A stretch of DNA of 64,000 nt. Source: Kosakonia arachidis (lineage in GTDB: Bacteria > Pseudomonadota > Gammaproteobacteria > Enterobacterales > Enterobacteriaceae). Shown one piece after another: positions 51,872 through 63,924 of the stretch. Made by a program: the position numbers and the translations under genes. The notes under the pieces were generated by a model. It made no database searches, was not told the DNA's origin, and was given only the letters and a program-made list of their open reading frames with translations. The first letter of the stretch is position 1; every line of letters begins with the position of its first letter. The stretch covers positions 107,912-171,911 of the forward strand of contig NZ_FPAU01000006.1 of assembly GCF_900116535.1 (NCBI RefSeq), in the 5' to 3' direction.

Positions 51872-52711
51872 ATGGAGATGATCCTGTTTCGGGATAAAAA
51901 CCGGGCGCAGCAGGCTGATATCGTGGCGGTGCAGTCTCAGGTTGTGTACGGCAGCGTTGGCAACAGTATTGCAGTGCCCAATATTCGCCAGCACAATCTC
52001 AATGTGCTGGCCGTGCCGACAGTGCTGTTCAGCAATACGCCACATTACGATACTTTTTATGGCGGCGTGATCCCGGATGAGTGGTTTAGCGGTTACCTGC
52101 AGGCGCTGGAAGAGCGCGATGTTTTGCGTACGCTGAAAGCGGTAACCACAGGCTATATGGGAAGTGCCAGCCAAATTATGCTGCTGGCAACGTGGCTTAA
52201 AGCGCTACGGGAGAAACACCCGCAACTACTGATTTTGGTCGATCCGGTTATTGGCGATACTGACAGCGGTATCTATGTAAAAGCGGAAATTCCTCAGGCT
52301 TACCGCGAATATTTGCTGCCGCTGGCTCAGGGGATCACGCCGAACGTGTTTGAGTTGGAGATTCTCAGCGGCAAACCGTGCCAGGATCTGCAAAGCGCTA
52401 TCGTTGCGGCAAAAGGGCTGTTGTCTGCGACGCTGCAATGGGTGGCGATCACCAGCGCGCCTGTCGATGAGGATGACGGTCAGATACATGTGGTGCTGGT
52501 GACAGCGGATGAGGTTACCGTCAGTGGTTATCCGCGTGTCGAAACGGATTTAAAAGGTACTGGTGATCTGTTTTGCTCCGAGCTGGTCAGCAGCGTTATT
52601 CAGGGAAATAAGCTGGATGTTGCCGTGCGCACAGCAGGGAACAGAGTGGTACAGGTAATGGGATATACGCTGGACAAAGGTTACGACGAACTCATTTTAC
52701 CGCCGTGCTAA
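51872..52711 (+). CDS. pdxK: Pyridoxal/pyridoxine kinase PdxK
   Basis: A 279-residue ribokinase-family enzyme that phosphorylates pyridoxal, pyridoxine and pyridoxamine in B6 salvage. It has the substrate region [17 protein letters not shown] and the anion-hole motif [13 protein letters not shown] (catalytic Asp near 229). The ATG at 51872 has AAAGAGG upstream, 18 bp after cysM. It is slightly shorter than the E. coli enzyme (283). It is convergent with crr. Confidence 0.94.
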   Translation: MEMILFRDKNRAQQADIVAVQSQVVYGSVGNSIAVPNIRQHNLNVLAVPTVLFSNTPHYDTFYGGVIPDEWFSGYLQALEERDVLRTLKAVTTGYMGSASQIMLLATWLKALREKHPQLLILVDPVIGDTDSGIYVKAEIPQAYREYLLPLAQGITPNVFELEILSGKPCQDLQSAIVAAKGLLSATLQWVAITSAPVDEDDGQIHVVLVTADEVTVSGYPRVETDLKGTGDLFCSELVSSVIQGNKLDVAVRTAGNRVVQVMGYTLDKGYDELILPPC

Positions 52712-52715
52712 TCAA

Positions 52716-52745
52716 TAAAAATGGCGCCCGCAGGCGCCATTTTTT
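52716..52745. terminator. Bidirectional terminator between pdxK and crr
   Basis: AAAAATGGCGCC and GGCGCCATTTTT form a 12-bp stem with a CGCA loop; A and T tracts flank it, ending both convergent operons. Confidence 0.92.
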
Positions 52746-52757
52746 TATGCATTGAGC

Positions 52758-53267
52758 TTATTTTTTGATGCGGATTACCGGGGTCTCGCCCACGGTGACG
52801 CTACCAGAAAGTTTAATCAGCTCTTTGATTTCGTCCATGTTGGAGATAACAACCGGAGTCAAAGTAGACTTGGCTTTCTCTTCCAGCAGCGGCAGATCAA
52901 ATTCGATGACCGGGTCGCCAACTTTCACACGCTGGCCTTCTTCCGCGATACGTTTGAAGCCTTCGCCTTTCAGTTCAACGGTGTCGATACCGAAGTGAAC
53001 GAACAGTTCGATGCCGCTATCGGATTCGATAGAGAAGGCATGGTTGGTTTCAAAGATTTTGCCGATAGTACCATCAACCGGAGCAACCATTTTATTACCG
53101 GTCGGTTTGATAGCGATGCCATCACCAACGATTTTTTCAGCGAACACTACATCCGGTACATCTTCAATATTGACGATTTCGCCGGAAAGCGGGGCGACAA
53201 TCTCAATGGTTCCGGTATCTTTTTTATCATCAGAAACCAGAGATTTCAGTTTATCGAACAAACCCAT
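52758..53267 (-). CDS. crr: Glucose-specific PTS enzyme IIA (Crr)
   Basis: IIA-Glc receives phosphate from HPr and passes it to glucose IIBC. In its unphosphorylated form it inhibits other sugar permeases and in the phosphorylated form activates adenylate cyclase. The 169-residue protein shows the phosphorylated histidine in [10 protein letters not shown] (His near 91) and the second active-site histidine near 76 in the [11 protein letters not shown] segment. It is nearly identical to E. coli IIA-Glc. It lies 40 bp after ptsI. Confidence 0.97.
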   Translation of the reverse strand: MGLFDKLKSLVSDDKKDTGTIEIVAPLSGEIVNIEDVPDVVFAEKIVGDGIAIKPTGNKMVAPVDGTIGKIFETNHAFSIESDSGIELFVHFGIDTVELKGEGFKRIAEEGQRVKVGDPVIEFDLPLLEEKAKSTLTPVVISNMDEIKELIKLSGSVTVGETPVIRIKK

Positions 53268-53307
53268 GATCTTCTCCTAAGCAGTAATTTGGGCCGCATC
53301 TCGTGGA

Positions 53308-55035
53308 TTAGCAGATTGTTTTTTCTTCAATGAACTTGTTAACCAGCATCATTAACTCGTCCGTTGTCGGTTGAGCAAGAGCCTGCTCTGCTAACACCTT
53401 CGCATCTTCGAAGTTTGTGTTACGGATAATCTTCTTAATGCGCGGGATAGAAATGGCACTCATACTGAATTCATCCAGACCCATCCCCAGCAACAGAAGT
53501 GTAGCACGTTCATCGCCAGCAAGCTCACCGCACATACCAGTCCATTTGCCTTCTGCATGAGAAGCATCAATAACTTGCTTGATCAGGGTGAGTACTGACG
53601 GTGACATCGGCTGGTAAAGATGCGAGATCATATCATTACCACGGTCAACTGCCAGGGTGTACTGCGTTAAATCATTGGTACCGATACTAAAGAAATCAAC
53701 TTCTTTGGCCAGATGACGAGCAATAGTTGCAGCGGCTGGCGTTTCCACCATTACGCCAACCTCAATGCTTTCGTCAAATGCTTTACCTTCCTGACGGAGT
53801 TCCTGCTTGTAGATTTCAATCTCTTTTTTCAGTGCACGCACTTCTTCAACAGAGATGATCATCGGGAACATAATGCGCAGTTTGCCGAAAGCAGAAGCGC
53901 GCAGAATAGCGCGAACCTGATCGCGCAGGATCTCTTTGCGATCCATCGCGATACGCACCGCGCGCCAGCCGAGGAACGGGTTCTCTTCTTTCGGGAAATT
54001 CATGTACGGCAGCTCTTTATCGCCGCCAATGTCCATGGTACGTACAATTACGGCCTGAGAGCCACAGGCTTCAGCTACCGCTTTGTAGGCTTCGAACTGC
54101 TCTTCTTCGGTCGGCAGCGCGTCGCGGTCCATGAACAGGAATTCGGTACGGTACAGACCAACACCTTCAGCGCCATTGCGCTCTGCGCCCGCGACATCGC
54201 GAACAGTACCGATGTTGGCACAGACTTCAACTTGATGGCCATCAAGGGTGATTGCCGGCAGATCTTTCAGTTTCGCCAGCTCGGCTTTTTCTGCAGCAAC
54301 CTGAGCTTGCGCAGCACGCAGGGTTTCGATCTCGTCGTCGCTCGGGTTAACGTACACTTTGTTGTTAACCGCATCGAGGATCAGATAGTCGCCATTTTTC
54401 ACCTGCGTGGTGACGCTTCCGGTACCCACAATTGCAGGCAACTCAAGAGAGCGCGCCATGATAGAGGTGTGAGAAGTGCGGCCACCGATATCGGTGATAA
54501 AACCGAGCACTTTTTTCAGATTCAACTGGGCCGTTTCTGACGGGGTCAAATCCGTAGCAACCAGAATAACCTCTTCCTGAATCGCGCTCAGGTCAATGAT
54601 CGGCATGCCCAGAATGTTGCGCAGCAGACGCTTACCGATATCGCGCACGTCAGCCGCGCGCTCTTTCAGGTATTCATCATCCAGCTCTTCGAGGGCGGTA
54701 GCCTGACCTTCGATAACTTCATGCGCCGCAGCGTCGGCAGTCATGCTCTTATCTTTAATCAGGGCTATGATTTCCTGCTCCAGCTCCTCATCTTCCAGCA
54801 GCATGATGTGCCCTTCGAAGATGGCTTCTTTTTCTTCGCCGAAAGTTTCACCCGCTTTCGTTTTGATCGCTTCTAGCTGCGCCGATGCCTTGGCACGACC
54901 ACTCAGAAAACGCTCAATTTCCTGGTCAACCTTGTCGGCAGAAACTTTCTTCCGGTCGATGACTATTTCGTCTTCTTTCAGCAGCAGTGCTTTACCGAAA
55001 GCGATACCCGGGGATGCTAAAATGCCTGAAATCAT
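53308..55035 (-). CDS. ptsI: PTS enzyme I (PtsI)
   Basis: Enzyme I takes phosphate from PEP onto its histidine and transfers it to HPr. The 575-residue protein has the active-site motif [21 protein letters not shown] (His189 type). The C-terminal PEP-binding domain carries [11 protein letters not shown] and [25 protein letters not shown], with the catalytic region [18 protein letters not shown] (near 460). The sequence is highly conserved. It follows ptsH by 50 bp; E. coli makes ptsHI-crr as one unit with extra internal crr promoters within ptsI. Confidence 0.97.
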   Translation of the reverse strand: MISGILASPGIAFGKALLLKEDEIVIDRKKVSADKVDQEIERFLSGRAKASAQLEAIKTKAGETFGEEKEAIFEGHIMLLEDEELEQEIIALIKDKSMTADAAAHEVIEGQATALEELDDEYLKERAADVRDIGKRLLRNILGMPIIDLSAIQEEVILVATDLTPSETAQLNLKKVLGFITDIGGRTSHTSIMARSLELPAIVGTGSVTTQVKNGDYLILDAVNNKVYVNPSDDEIETLRAAQAQVAAEKAELAKLKDLPAITLDGHQVEVCANIGTVRDVAGAERNGAEGVGLYRTEFLFMDRDALPTEEEQFEAYKAVAEACGSQAVIVRTMDIGGDKELPYMNFPKEENPFLGWRAVRIAMDRKEILRDQVRAILRASAFGKLRIMFPMIISVEEVRALKKEIEIYKQELRQEGKAFDESIEVGVMVETPAAATIARHLAKEVDFFSIGTNDLTQYTLAVDRGNDMISHLYQPMSPSVLTLIKQVIDASHAEGKWTGMCGELAGDERATLLLLGMGLDEFSMSAISIPRIKKIIRNTNFEDAKVLAEQALAQPTTDELMMLVNKFIEEKTIC

Positions 55036-55085
55036 AACCCTACCTTTACTTGTGACTGATCTTGAAAAGAACTGGTAAGTAAGAC

Positions 55086-55343
55086 TTACTCGAGTTCTGC
55101 CATCAGCTTAACCAGATGTTCTACTGCTTTTTGCTCGTCTTCGCCTTCGGCGGTCAACGTCACAACAGTACCTTGAGTCAGGCCCAGAGTTTGCAGTTTG
55201 AACAGGCTTTTCGCGCTGGCGCTTTTGCCGTTGGAAGTCACAGTGATTTCAGAAGAGAAGCCTTTCGCTTCTTTAACAAACTGAGCAGCAGGGCGGGTAT
55301 GCAGACCGTTCGGAGCGGTAATAGTTACTTCTTGCTGGAACAT
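55086..55343 (-). CDS. ptsH: PTS phosphocarrier HPr (PtsH)
   Basis: HPr, 85 residues, accepts phosphate from enzyme I at His15 in [19 protein letters not shown] and carries Ser46 in the [12 protein letters not shown] segment. It feeds all PTS sugars and has regulatory roles. It heads the ptsHI-crr operon and is preceded by GGGGAAAT as SD. Sequence is essentially E. coli HPr. Confidence 0.98.
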   Translation of the reverse strand: MFQQEVTITAPNGLHTRPAAQFVKEAKGFSSEITVTSNGKSASAKSLFKLQTLGLTQGTVVTLTAEGEDEQKAVEHLVKLMAELE

Positions 55344-55383
55344 TGTATTTCCCCAACTTATAGGTTTAGTGTTGTGGAACTAA

Positions 55384-55538
55384 AGTCTAGCCTGGAGGCT
55401 TGACTTTAGCCTGTATTGTTAGCGCTGACGCAACGGGAAAAGGTGCAGAAGTTCACCTGTACTCATCCGGCGTGGACGCTTCTGGCCGTTAACGTTTCGC
55501 TTGTCATTAAACATTATGCCGCGAAAGCCAGAATTGAA
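55384..55538 (-). promoter_or_regulatory. ptsH promoter region
   Basis: On the minus strand, TAGACT (55389-55384) is a -10-like hexamer 41 bp upstream of ptsH, and CATAAT (55518-55513 side) lies further upstream; these correspond in position to the P1 and P0 promoters known upstream of E. coli ptsH. The sequence around both is strikingly similar to E. coli. CRP sites are known for P0 in E. coli, but I could not delimit them here. The interval 55344-55674 holds no gene. Confidence 0.5.
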
Positions 55539-55674
55539 CCAAATCATAAAATCGATTCAGCTGGCTGAAATCTCACTTCGATTAATTTCGCGCTTCAAAA
55601 TAAATGTGCTGGTTAAATACCAGACCAAGCGTTTTCAAGCAATGCCAGGAGGGGTGAAAATTTGATGTGCGCCA

Positions 55675-55702
55675 CAAAAAAGCACCTCGATGGGTGCTTT
55701 TT
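55675..55702 (-). terminator. Terminator after cysK
   Basis: AAAAAAGCACC and GGGTGCTTTTTT form a strong stem of about 10 bp with a TCGAT loop, 24 bp after the cysK stop; the T-tract on the minus strand follows the stem. Confidence 0.9.
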
Positions 55703-55725
55703 TGCGCTTTATTTACAATCTGGCA

Positions 55726-56697
55726 TCACTGTTGCAACTCTTTTTCAGTGAAAAGATCGGCAAACAAAGCTGTGCTCAAATAACGCTCACCTGAAGACGG
55801 AAGGATAACCACAATATTTTTATTGGTAAAGGATTCATCTTCCTGCAACTTCAGCGCTGCGGCAACGGCTGCGCCGGAAGAGATGCCTGCCAGAATACCT
55901 TCTTCTTCCATCAGACGACGCGCAGTGCTGATCGCCTCTTCGTTGGTGATTTTAACCACTTTATCGATCAGTTTCAGATCCAGGTTGCCAGGGATAAAAC
56001 CGGCACCGATACCCTGAATTTTATGTGGACCAGGCTTCAGCTCTTCGCCTGCCAGTGCCTGAGAGATCACCGGAGAGTCGGTTGGTTCAACGGCAACCGC
56101 AATAAGATCGGTCTTCCCTTTGGTATTTTTAATAAAGCGCGTCACGCCTGTTAGCGTACCGCCGGTACCCACGCCGGAGATGAAAACATCCACCTGACCA
56201 TCTGTATCTTCCCAGATTTCCGGGCCGGTAGTTTTTTCGTGAATTTCCGGGTTTGCCGGGTTGCTGAACTGTTGAAGAAGCAGATATTTCGCCGGATCGC
56301 TGGCGACAATTTCTTCTGCTTTCTGAATCGCGCCTTTCATGCCTTTTGCGCCTTCAGTCAGAACCAGATTCGCACCCAGCGCTTTCAGCAGCTTACGGCG
56401 CTCCATACTCATGGTTTCTGGCATAGTCAGCGTGAGTTTGTAGCCGCGAGCGGCGGCAACGTACGCCAGCGCGATACCCGTGTTACCGCTGGTTGGTTCA
56501 ACCAGCTCGACGCCCGGTTTCAGTACGCCGCGTTTTTCGGCATCCCAAATCATATTGGCACCGATACGGCATTTTACGCTGAAGCTCGGGTTGCGGGATT
56601 CGACCTTAGCCAGGATACGTCCGTTACCGATGCGGTTCAGTCGAACCAGCGGCGTATGACCAATCGTCAACGAGTTGTCTTCAAAAATCTTACTCAT
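55726..56697 (-). CDS. cysK: Cysteine synthase A CysK
   Basis: CysK is the main O-acetylserine sulfhydrylase and forms the cysteine synthase complex with CysE. The 323-residue PLP enzyme has the lysine in [14 protein letters not shown] (near 42), [11 protein letters not shown] and [11 protein letters not shown] phosphate loops, and the [10 protein letters not shown] region. The ATG at 56697 has GGACAGG upstream; the open frame to 56751 is not conserved. The 145-bp gap from cysZ holds its promoter. Confidence 0.96.
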   Translation of the reverse strand: MSKIFEDNSLTIGHTPLVRLNRIGNGRILAKVESRNPSFSVKCRIGANMIWDAEKRGVLKPGVELVEPTSGNTGIALAYVAAARGYKLTLTMPETMSMERRKLLKALGANLVLTEGAKGMKGAIQKAEEIVASDPAKYLLLQQFSNPANPEIHEKTTGPEIWEDTDGQVDVFISGVGTGGTLTGVTRFIKNTKGKTDLIAVAVEPTDSPVISQALAGEELKPGPHKIQGIGAGFIPGNLDLKLIDKVVKITNEEAISTARRLMEEEGILAGISSGAAVAAALKLQEDESFTNKNIVVILPSSGERYLSTALFADLFTEKELQQ

Positions 56698-56842
56698 AGC
56701 CTGTCCTGTCCTTAACTGTATGAAATTTGGGAACCACATCAGCATACGCACTTACCCGTGATGGGGAAGTAAAGAAATCGCATATCTATATGCTGAGGTG
56801 AAATAATGGTTACCAGTATGGAATAAGAAACGGAATAATTCC
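56698..56842 (-). promoter_or_regulatory. cysK upstream regulatory region
   Basis: The gap between the cysZ stop and the cysK ATG contains, on the minus strand, TTATTCC motifs twice in close succession (near 56810-56835) and a CATACAGT -10-like element about 20 bp before cysK. The layout resembles the CysB-activated cysK promoter of E. coli. CysB binding is inference. Confidence 0.45.
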
Positions 56843-57604
56843 TCAGCGCCAGGCAGCGTGTTTTTCGCGATAGCAATCGACCCACATCGCTGTCGCGCCA
56901 CACACTGCTACGGGCATTACCACCAGGTTAAGCACGGGAATCATGGTGAATAGGCTAGTCAATGCGCCAAATTGCATATTGATGATTTTGCGTTCACGCA
57001 GGGCAATGCGCATCGCCTTGAACGGGACTTTATGGTTATCGAACGGGTAATCGCAGTACTGAATCGACAGCATCCACGCGCTGAAGAGGAACCATAATAC
57101 TGGCGCAACGGTTTGCCCGATGCCGGGGATAAAGTAGAGGATCAGCAAGAGAAGTGCGCGGGGCAAATACCAGGCCAGCTTTTGCCATTCGCGCTTCATA
57201 ATCCGCGGTATATCTTTCAGTACACCAAAAATGCCGATATCCGGCGGTGTAGCGCCCGTTAAACGCGCTTCCAGCTGTTCGGCGAGCAGGCCGTTAAACG
57301 GCGCTGCAATCCAGTTGGCCAGCGTAGAGAAAAAGTAACCAAACACCAACAAAATGGAGATCACCATGATCGGCCATAACAGATAGCTCAACCACTGTAG
57401 CCAATTGGGCACATGACTCATTAATGAAGGGATCCAGGTGTCAAGACGGGAAAACAGCCACCAGAAAGCCCCGCCCATCAACACAATATTGACCAGCAAT
57501 GGCAAAATGACAAAGCGACGAACGCCTGGCAGCGTGACCAGTTTCCAGCCTTGGGTAAAATAAAAGAGGCCGCTGTGTGCAGTGCCCGGGGACGATGAAA
57601 CCAT
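56843..57604 (-). CDS. cysZ: Sulfate transporter CysZ
   Basis: CysZ is a 253-residue inner-membrane protein of the EI24/CysZ family that brings sulfate into the cell for cysteine synthesis. It has about four long hydrophobic segments and the family's [18 protein letters not shown] stretch. It lies upstream of cysK in the same direction and diverges from zipA. Length matches E. coli. Confidence 0.94.
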   Translation of the reverse strand: MVSSSPGTAHSGLFYFTQGWKLVTLPGVRRFVILPLLVNIVLMGGAFWWLFSRLDTWIPSLMSHVPNWLQWLSYLLWPIMVISILLVFGYFFSTLANWIAAPFNGLLAEQLEARLTGATPPDIGIFGVLKDIPRIMKREWQKLAWYLPRALLLLILYFIPGIGQTVAPVLWFLFSAWMLSIQYCDYPFDNHKVPFKAMRIALRERKIINMQFGALTSLFTMIPVLNLVVMPVAVCGATAMWVDCYREKHAAWR

Positions 57605-57831
57605 AATCTGGCTATACTCCTTTAGTGATGATCCTCGAACGGCAGCTTATAATATTCATCCGGGCGGCGAAACCTGTTCAGAAATGTTCGAAAAAACAGC
57701 AAAAAGCACAATTTAGTTCATCTTTATGCGGTGAAACCCACGAGCACACTTGCACTTGACGTAATCGGCAAATACTCTTAGTGAGTAAATGTTTGCCGTG
57801 GTGGCAAGGTGTTAGAACAACAGAGAATATA

Positions 57832-58818
57832 ATGATGCAGGATTTGCGTCTGATATTAATCATTGTTGGCGCGATCGCCATAATTGCTTTACTGGTTCAC
57901 GGTTTTTGGACCAGCCGTAAAGAACGTTCCTCAATGTTCCGCGATCGCCCATTAAAACGCATGAAGTCGCGACGTGACGACGACGAGTTGGATGACGAGG
58001 ATGTTGATGACGATGACGGCGTAGGTGAAGTTCGCGTTCACAAAGCGAACCACGCGCCGAGATCGGGTAACGAGCAGGATGCGCCGCGTCAGTCTCCCCA
58101 ACACCAATATCAGCCGCCTTACGCGTCGGCGCAGCCGCGCCCATCTGCACCGGTTCAACCTGAAGAGCCACAGCACCCGGTGACGCAGTCCAGAAATCAG
58201 CCGCAGCAGCATCAGCCAGAGCGTCCGCAAGTGCAGGCACCGGCGTTTGAGCAATCGCCTGTTCGCCCAACCGCGCAGCCAGTAGCACCTCAGCAACACG
58301 CACCGCAGCAACCTCATTATCAGCCGCAGGCTCATGAACCTGTGCCGCAGCCAGAGTCGGAACCGGTTATCGAAACGCCGCAGGAAAAACCGCAACGTAA
58401 AGAAACCGTCATTATCATGAACGTCGCTGCACATCATGGCAGCATGCTCAACGGTGAAGTGCTGCTGAACAGTATTTTGCAGGCAGGGTTTAAATTTGGC
58501 GATATGAATATTTTCCATCGTCATCTCAGCCCGGACGGCAGCGGCCCGGCGCTCTTTAGCCTGGCCAATATGGTTAACCCGGGAACGTTTGATGTCGAAA
58601 CGATGGGCGAGCTGGCCACACCTGGCGTCACGATTTTTATGCAGGTGCCGTCTTACGGCGACGAACTGCAAAACTTCAAATTGATGTTACAATCCGCGCA
58701 ATATATTGCCGACGAAGTGGGCGGTGTGGTGCTTGATGATCAGCGCCGGATGATGACGCCGCAGAAATTGCGTGAATACCAGGATCGTATTCGCGAGGTT
58801 AAAGACGCCAACGCGTAA
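57832..58818 (+). CDS. zipA: Cell division protein ZipA
   Basis: ZipA anchors the FtsZ ring to the inner membrane. The 328-residue protein has an N-terminal TM helix ([22 protein letters not shown], 1-25). A charged stretch ([16 protein letters not shown]) is followed by a long proline/glutamine-rich linker (about 85-195) with Q-P repeats, then the C-terminal FtsZ-binding domain (about 200-328, [15 protein letters not shown] to REVKDANA). The start at 57832 is used; the open frame at 57781 is not conserved. The linker is less conserved in length than in E. coli. Confidence 0.95.
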   Translation: MMQDLRLILIIVGAIAIIALLVHGFWTSRKERSSMFRDRPLKRMKSRRDDDELDDEDVDDDDGVGEVRVHKANHAPRSGNEQDAPRQSPQHQYQPPYASAQPRPSAPVQPEEPQHPVTQSRNQPQQHQPERPQVQAPAFEQSPVRPTAQPVAPQQHAPQQPHYQPQAHEPVPQPESEPVIETPQEKPQRKETVIIMNVAAHHGSMLNGEVLLNSILQAGFKFGDMNIFHRHLSPDGSGPALFSLANMVNPGTFDVETMGELATPGVTIFMQVPSYGDELQNFKLMLQSAQYIADEVGGVVLDDQRRMMTPQKLREYQDRIREVKDANA

Positions 58819-58846
58819 TGGATTGACCACGAATATTTCACTCCAG

Positions 58847-58873
58847 AACCCCCGCCTGTCGGGGGTTTTTTAT
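58847..58873 (+). terminator. Terminator after zipA
   Basis: AACCCCCG and CGGGGGTT form a stem with a CCTGT loop followed by TTTT, 29 bp after the zipA stop and 15 bp before ligA. A strong rho-independent terminator, which implies that ligA has its own promoter or depends on read-through. Confidence 0.88.
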
Positions 58874-58879
58874 CATTGA

Positions 58880-60907
<2,028 letters not shown>

Positions 60908-61123
60908 ATGGAAAAAGAACAGCTCGTCGACATCGCCAACACCGTGATGCCCTTTGGGAAATACCAGGGGCGACGGTTGATCGATTTGCCGGAAGAGTAT
61001 TTGCTGTGGTTCGCCCGGAAAGATGAGTTTCCTGCCGGGCGGCTTGGGGAGTTGATGCAGATAACCCTGCTTATCAAAACCGAGGGGCTGAGCCATCTGG
61101 TGCAGCCCCTGAAGCGCAGCTAG
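60908..61123 (+). CDS. ypeB: YpeB (DUF3820) small protein
   Basis: A 71-residue protein of the DUF3820 family, with GKYQGRRLIDLPEEYLLWFA, matching E. coli YpeB. It starts one base after the ligA stop and is co-transcribed with ligA. It has no known function, although its placement with a DNA ligase suggests a DNA-related role in some genomes (inference). Its 3' end overlaps convergent yfeH by 4 bp. Confidence 0.92.
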   Translation: MEKEQLVDIANTVMPFGKYQGRRLIDLPEEYLLWFARKDEFPAGRLGELMQITLLIKTEGLSHLVQPLKRS

Positions 61124-62109
61124 GCTTTTGCTGCTTCCTGCGACTGCTGCTGCTCCGCCTGACGTTTGTAGCGGCGGGCCAGCATGGCGCAAACCATCAG
61201 TTGGATCTGGTGGAAAATCATCAGCGGCAGCACCATCATGCCAATCACTGAAGTCGGAAAGAGAATGTTCGCCATCGGGATACCGTTGGCGAGACTCTTC
61301 TTCGAACCGCAGAACACAATGGTAATTTCATCCGCTTTGTTAAAGCCGCACTTCCGCGCCACCACAATGTTCACCATGATGACAATTGCCAGCAGTACGA
61401 TGCTTGCAGCCACAATAAACAGCAGTGAACCGACGCCCACTTTATGCCAGATACCGTTTACCACTGCTTCGCTGAACGCGGAGTAAACCACCAGCAGAAT
61501 CGAGGTCTGGTCGGTTTTTGAAATCCATTTTTTATGTTTTGCCACAAACGCACCGGTCCACGGGCGCGACAGGTGACCCAGCACAAACGGCAGCAGCAAT
61601 TGCAGCATGATCTTGCCCACTTGTTCCAGGCTTCCGCCGGCGCCGTGCAGATTCATCAGCAAGCCGACCAGCAATGGCGAGAGGAAGATCCCCAGCAGAC
61701 TGGAGGCCGATGCAGAACACACGGCTGCTGCAACGTTACCGCCCGCCAGTGAGGTAAAGGCAATCGCGGACTGTACTGTGGCGGGCAGAATACACAGATA
61801 GAGGAAACCGGTATACAGCTCCTGGCTGACATTTACCGGCGACCACCAGACAAACAGCACGCCGAGCACCGGGAAAAGCACAAAGGTGCTACACATTACC
61901 CACAGATGCAAACGCCAGTGGCCGCCGCCCGCAATGATCGCTTCGCGTGAGAGTTTCGCGCCATGCATAAAAAACAGCAACGCAATGGCGGCAGTCGTTA
62001 GCCCCTCAAAGAAAGGGACAAAACCGCCGCGCGCGGGAAAGAAAGAGGCCAGTAGAACGGTACACACCAGAGTAAGGGTAAAAGGGTCAAGAATTCGAAA
62101 AAGTTTCAT
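61120..62109 (-). CDS. yfeH: YfeH, bile acid:sodium symporter family transporter
   Basis: A 329-residue membrane protein of the SBF-like (bile acid/Na+ symporter) superfamily with about ten hydrophobic helices. The FCGSKKSLANGIPMANILFP (near 265-285) and TTAAIALLFFMHGAKLSREAI segments are recognised family markers. It diverges from yfeR, its likely neighbour-regulator. Substrate unknown. Confidence 0.92.
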   Translation of the reverse strand: MKLFRILDPFTLTLVCTVLLASFFPARGGFVPFFEGLTTAAIALLFFMHGAKLSREAIIAGGGHWRLHLWVMCSTFVLFPVLGVLFVWWSPVNVSQELYTGFLYLCILPATVQSAIAFTSLAGGNVAAAVCSASASSLLGIFLSPLLVGLLMNLHGAGGSLEQVGKIMLQLLLPFVLGHLSRPWTGAFVAKHKKWISKTDQTSILLVVYSAFSEAVVNGIWHKVGVGSLLFIVAASIVLLAIVIMVNIVVARKCGFNKADEITIVFCGSKKSLANGIPMANILFPTSVIGMMVLPLMIFHQIQLMVCAMLARRYKRQAEQQQSQEAAKA

Positions 62110-62198
62110 GTGCGCTCCTGAAAGTCGATGTCGCTATTGTGCTTTTTCTTCTTTGAGAAATAAAATTGATTTATTGCATCCATTCATGAATTAATCAG

Positions 62199-63128
62199 AT
62201 GAATTACTCATTACGTCAGTTACGCGTTTTTGTCACCGTTGCTCAGGCCAAAAGTTTTAGCCGGGCAGGAGATATTATTGGCCTCAGCCAGTCTGCCGTC
62301 AGCCACAGCGTGAAAGAGCTGGAGCTGCAAACCGGCGTGCGTCTTCTCGATCGCACCACCCGTGAAGTGGTGTTGACCGAAGCGGGCCAGCAACTGGCTT
62401 TGCGGCTTGAGCGCTTATTAGATGAGCTTAGTAGCACGCTGCGCGAAGCCGGGCGCGTCGGCCAGCAATTAACCGGTACCGTGCGTGTGGCCGCCAGCCA
62501 GACCATTTCTGCGCACCTGATCCCGCAGTGTATCGCCAGCAGTAATCAGCGCTACCCCGAGATCGATTTTGTGCTGCATGACAGGCCGCAACAATGGGTG
62601 TTGGAGAGCATTCGTCAAGGGGAAGTGGATTTTGGCATTGTGATCGATCCTGGTCCGGTAAGCGATCTTCAGCGTGAAGAGATCCTGGCAGAGCCTTTTT
62701 TTCTGCTTTGCCGCAACGATCATCCGTGGGCGCAGCTTGCGGCTGTTCACTGGTCCGCGCTTGATGGCGCACGTCTGGTGGTACAGGATTATGCTTCAGG
62801 TAGCCGGCCGTTAATTGATGCGGCACTACAGCATTTTTCCCTGCAAACCGCGATTGTCCAGGAGATTGGTCATCCTGCGACGCTGTTTCCGATGGTGGAA
62901 GCGGGGATTGGTATCAGCATTTTACCCGCGCTGGCATTGCCATTGCCACAGGGAAGCCAGCTTGCGGTGAAACGGCTGGTGCCGGAGATGCAACGAAAAA
63001 TCATGCTGGTGCGACGGAAGAACCGTTCGTTGTCGGGGGCTGCGCAAGCACTGTGGGAAGTGGTAAAAGAACAGGCCCGGTGTTTAAACCGGACCCGTGG
63101 AGACGACCCGTTGTTTACTCAGATGTAA
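62199..63128 (+). CDS. yfeR: LysR-type regulator YfeR
   Basis: A 309-residue LysR-type transcriptional regulator with the N-terminal winged HTH (residues 1-60, [42 protein letters not shown]) and a C-terminal effector-binding domain (about 90-295). It is divergent from yfeH over 89 bp, the classic LTTR arrangement; E. coli/Salmonella YfeR is reported to repress yfeH in response to osmolarity. Here the last ten bases overlap the convergent FlxA-like gene, and the tail (residues 290-309) is probably less conserved. Confidence 0.93.
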   Translation: MNYSLRQLRVFVTVAQAKSFSRAGDIIGLSQSAVSHSVKELELQTGVRLLDRTTREVVLTEAGQQLALRLERLLDELSSTLREAGRVGQQLTGTVRVAASQTISAHLIPQCIASSNQRYPEIDFVLHDRPQQWVLESIRQGEVDFGIVIDPGPVSDLQREEILAEPFFLLCRNDHPWAQLAAVHWSALDGARLVVQDYASGSRPLIDAALQHFSLQTAIVQEIGHPATLFPMVEAGIGISILPALALPLPQGSQLAVKRLVPEMQRKIMLVRRKNRSLSGAAQALWEVVKEQARCLNRTRGDDPLFTQM

Positions 63129-63460
63129 ATATCAACCGAATGGCCATCAGAAGGTGAATTCACGCCTTCCGCTTTGCCTTGCTGCTGAGCTTGCTTCTGT
63201 TCAGCTTCCTGCGCTTGTTTGTGCTGCAGTTGTGCCAGTTGCGCTTGCAGTTGCTCGATTTGAGCCTGGATCGCCTCCTGCTGTTTCTTTTTGTTTTCAG
63301 CCGTACCGGTGCCGTTAGCGACTTCTTTCAACTGCTGCGTTAGCTTGGTGATCTGCTGACTAATGCGGCTGATTTGCGCTGATATATCGTTACTGGCCGA
63401 CGAACTGCTTGGACTACTATTACTCTGTATTGATGGAGTTGATGTTGTAATGGTGGTCAT
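63119..63460 (-). CDS. FlxA-like family protein
   Basis: A 113-residue hydrophilic protein with an N-terminal Ser/Thr-rich tail (residues 1-28), then a coiled-coil rich in Gln, Leu and Ala (about 28-95, [38 protein letters not shown]). This is the composition of the FlxA-like family, and the gene is not present at this place in E. coli K-12. It ends inside the last ten bases of yfeR. SD is AAGGAAAG. A well-formed sigma-28 promoter lies 30 bp upstream, as in E. coli flxA, which supports the assignment. Function unknown; family members are FliA-regulated. Confidence 0.75.
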   Translation of the reverse strand: MTTITTSTPSIQSNSSPSSSSASNDISAQISRISQQITKLTQQLKEVANGTGTAENKKKQQEAIQAQIEQLQAQLAQLQHKQAQEAEQKQAQQQGKAEGVNSPSDGHSVDIYI

Positions 63461-63489
63461 TGGACTTTCCTTTTCGCCTTAAAATAACG

Positions 63490-63516
63490 TTATCGGCATA
63501 ATCAGCGACGACTTGA
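63490..63516 (-). promoter_or_regulatory. Sigma-28 (FliA) promoter of the FlxA-like gene
   Basis: On the minus strand, TCAAGTCG, exactly 11 bases, then GCCGATAA. The consensus is TAAAGTTT-N11-GCCGATAA: the -10 is perfect (8/8), the spacing exact, and the -35 matches 5 of 8 (T, A, A, G, T). It sits 30 bp before the FlxA-like ATG, with predicted start of transcription near 63483. Confidence 0.82.
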
Positions 63517-63744
63517 ATTGTATTCACGGTTGTTCGTAAAGTGAGCATCGTATCCAGACATTAAGGATAAATTATCAATAAAAATCATCAGGTTTACGTG
63601 TTGAAAACAAAACAGTGTTGATGTTTTTTGATTGCTGTCAGGTGCGTTTTTAATGCAGCTTTAAAGGAAATACCCGGTTATCAGTTTTGCCGGCTGGAAA
63701 AGGCGTCAGTGCCATCGGCTAAAACGTTTGTATCTTTTGGTGTA
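63517..63744. other. AT-rich intergenic region
   Basis: No gene, clear promoter or palindrome is evident here. In E. coli this side of tRNA-Lys is occupied by xapR-xapB-xapA and yfeN; I see no remnant. A short open frame at 63628-63909 crosses the tRNA repeat and is not coding. Confidence 0.5.
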
Positions 63745-63800
63745 GCAGAAAGCAAAAAAGCGCCGCCAGCGCCATTTTTACATTGGTGGGTCGTGCAGGA
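63745..63800 (-). repeat. Duplicated 3' end of tRNA-Lys and its terminator (copy A)
   Basis: The 56 bases 63745-63800 repeat, with changes only in the terminator stem, the 57 bases at 63885-63941. On the minus strand they hold the last 17 bases of a tRNA-Lys gene (TCCTGCACGACCCACCA), TGTAAAA and a decayed terminator. Unit period is 140 bp. This is a tRNA 3'-end-containing tandem repeat like those known at E. coli tyrT. Confidence 0.8.
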
Positions 63801-63844
63801 TGACTCGCTTCGCTCGCCCTTCGGGCCAACGCTGTCGCGTTGTT

Positions 63845-63867
63845 CAAAATTGTTCCCGACAATTTTG
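63845..63867. repeat. Inverted repeat in the tRNA-Lys repeat spacer
   Basis: CAAAATTGT and ACAATTTTG form a perfect 9-bp stem around TCCCG. It lies in the spacer of the tRNA-Lys downstream tandem repeat, between two GC-rich hairpin-forming segments (63801-63841). Confidence 0.7.
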
Positions 63868-63893
63868 TCGAATCTTCAGGATCGGCAGAAAGC

Positions 63894-63920
63894 AAAAAAG
63901 CGCCTTTAGGGCGCTTTTTT
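63894..63920 (-). terminator. Terminator of tRNA-Lys
   Basis: AAAAAAGCGCC and GGCGCTTTTTT form an 11-bp stem with a TTTAG loop, 4 bases after the tRNA 3' end. T-tracts flank both sides. Confidence 0.9.
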
Positions 63921-63924
63921 ACAT

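Noticed and set aside
50987..52174. 395-codon frame opposite cysM and pdxK
   Set aside because: Long but antisense to two conserved enzymes, rich in His, Arg and Asn, without homology.
53713..54540. 275-codon frame opposite ptsI
   Set aside because: Antisense shadow; ptsI is one of the most conserved genes and dictates this frame pattern.
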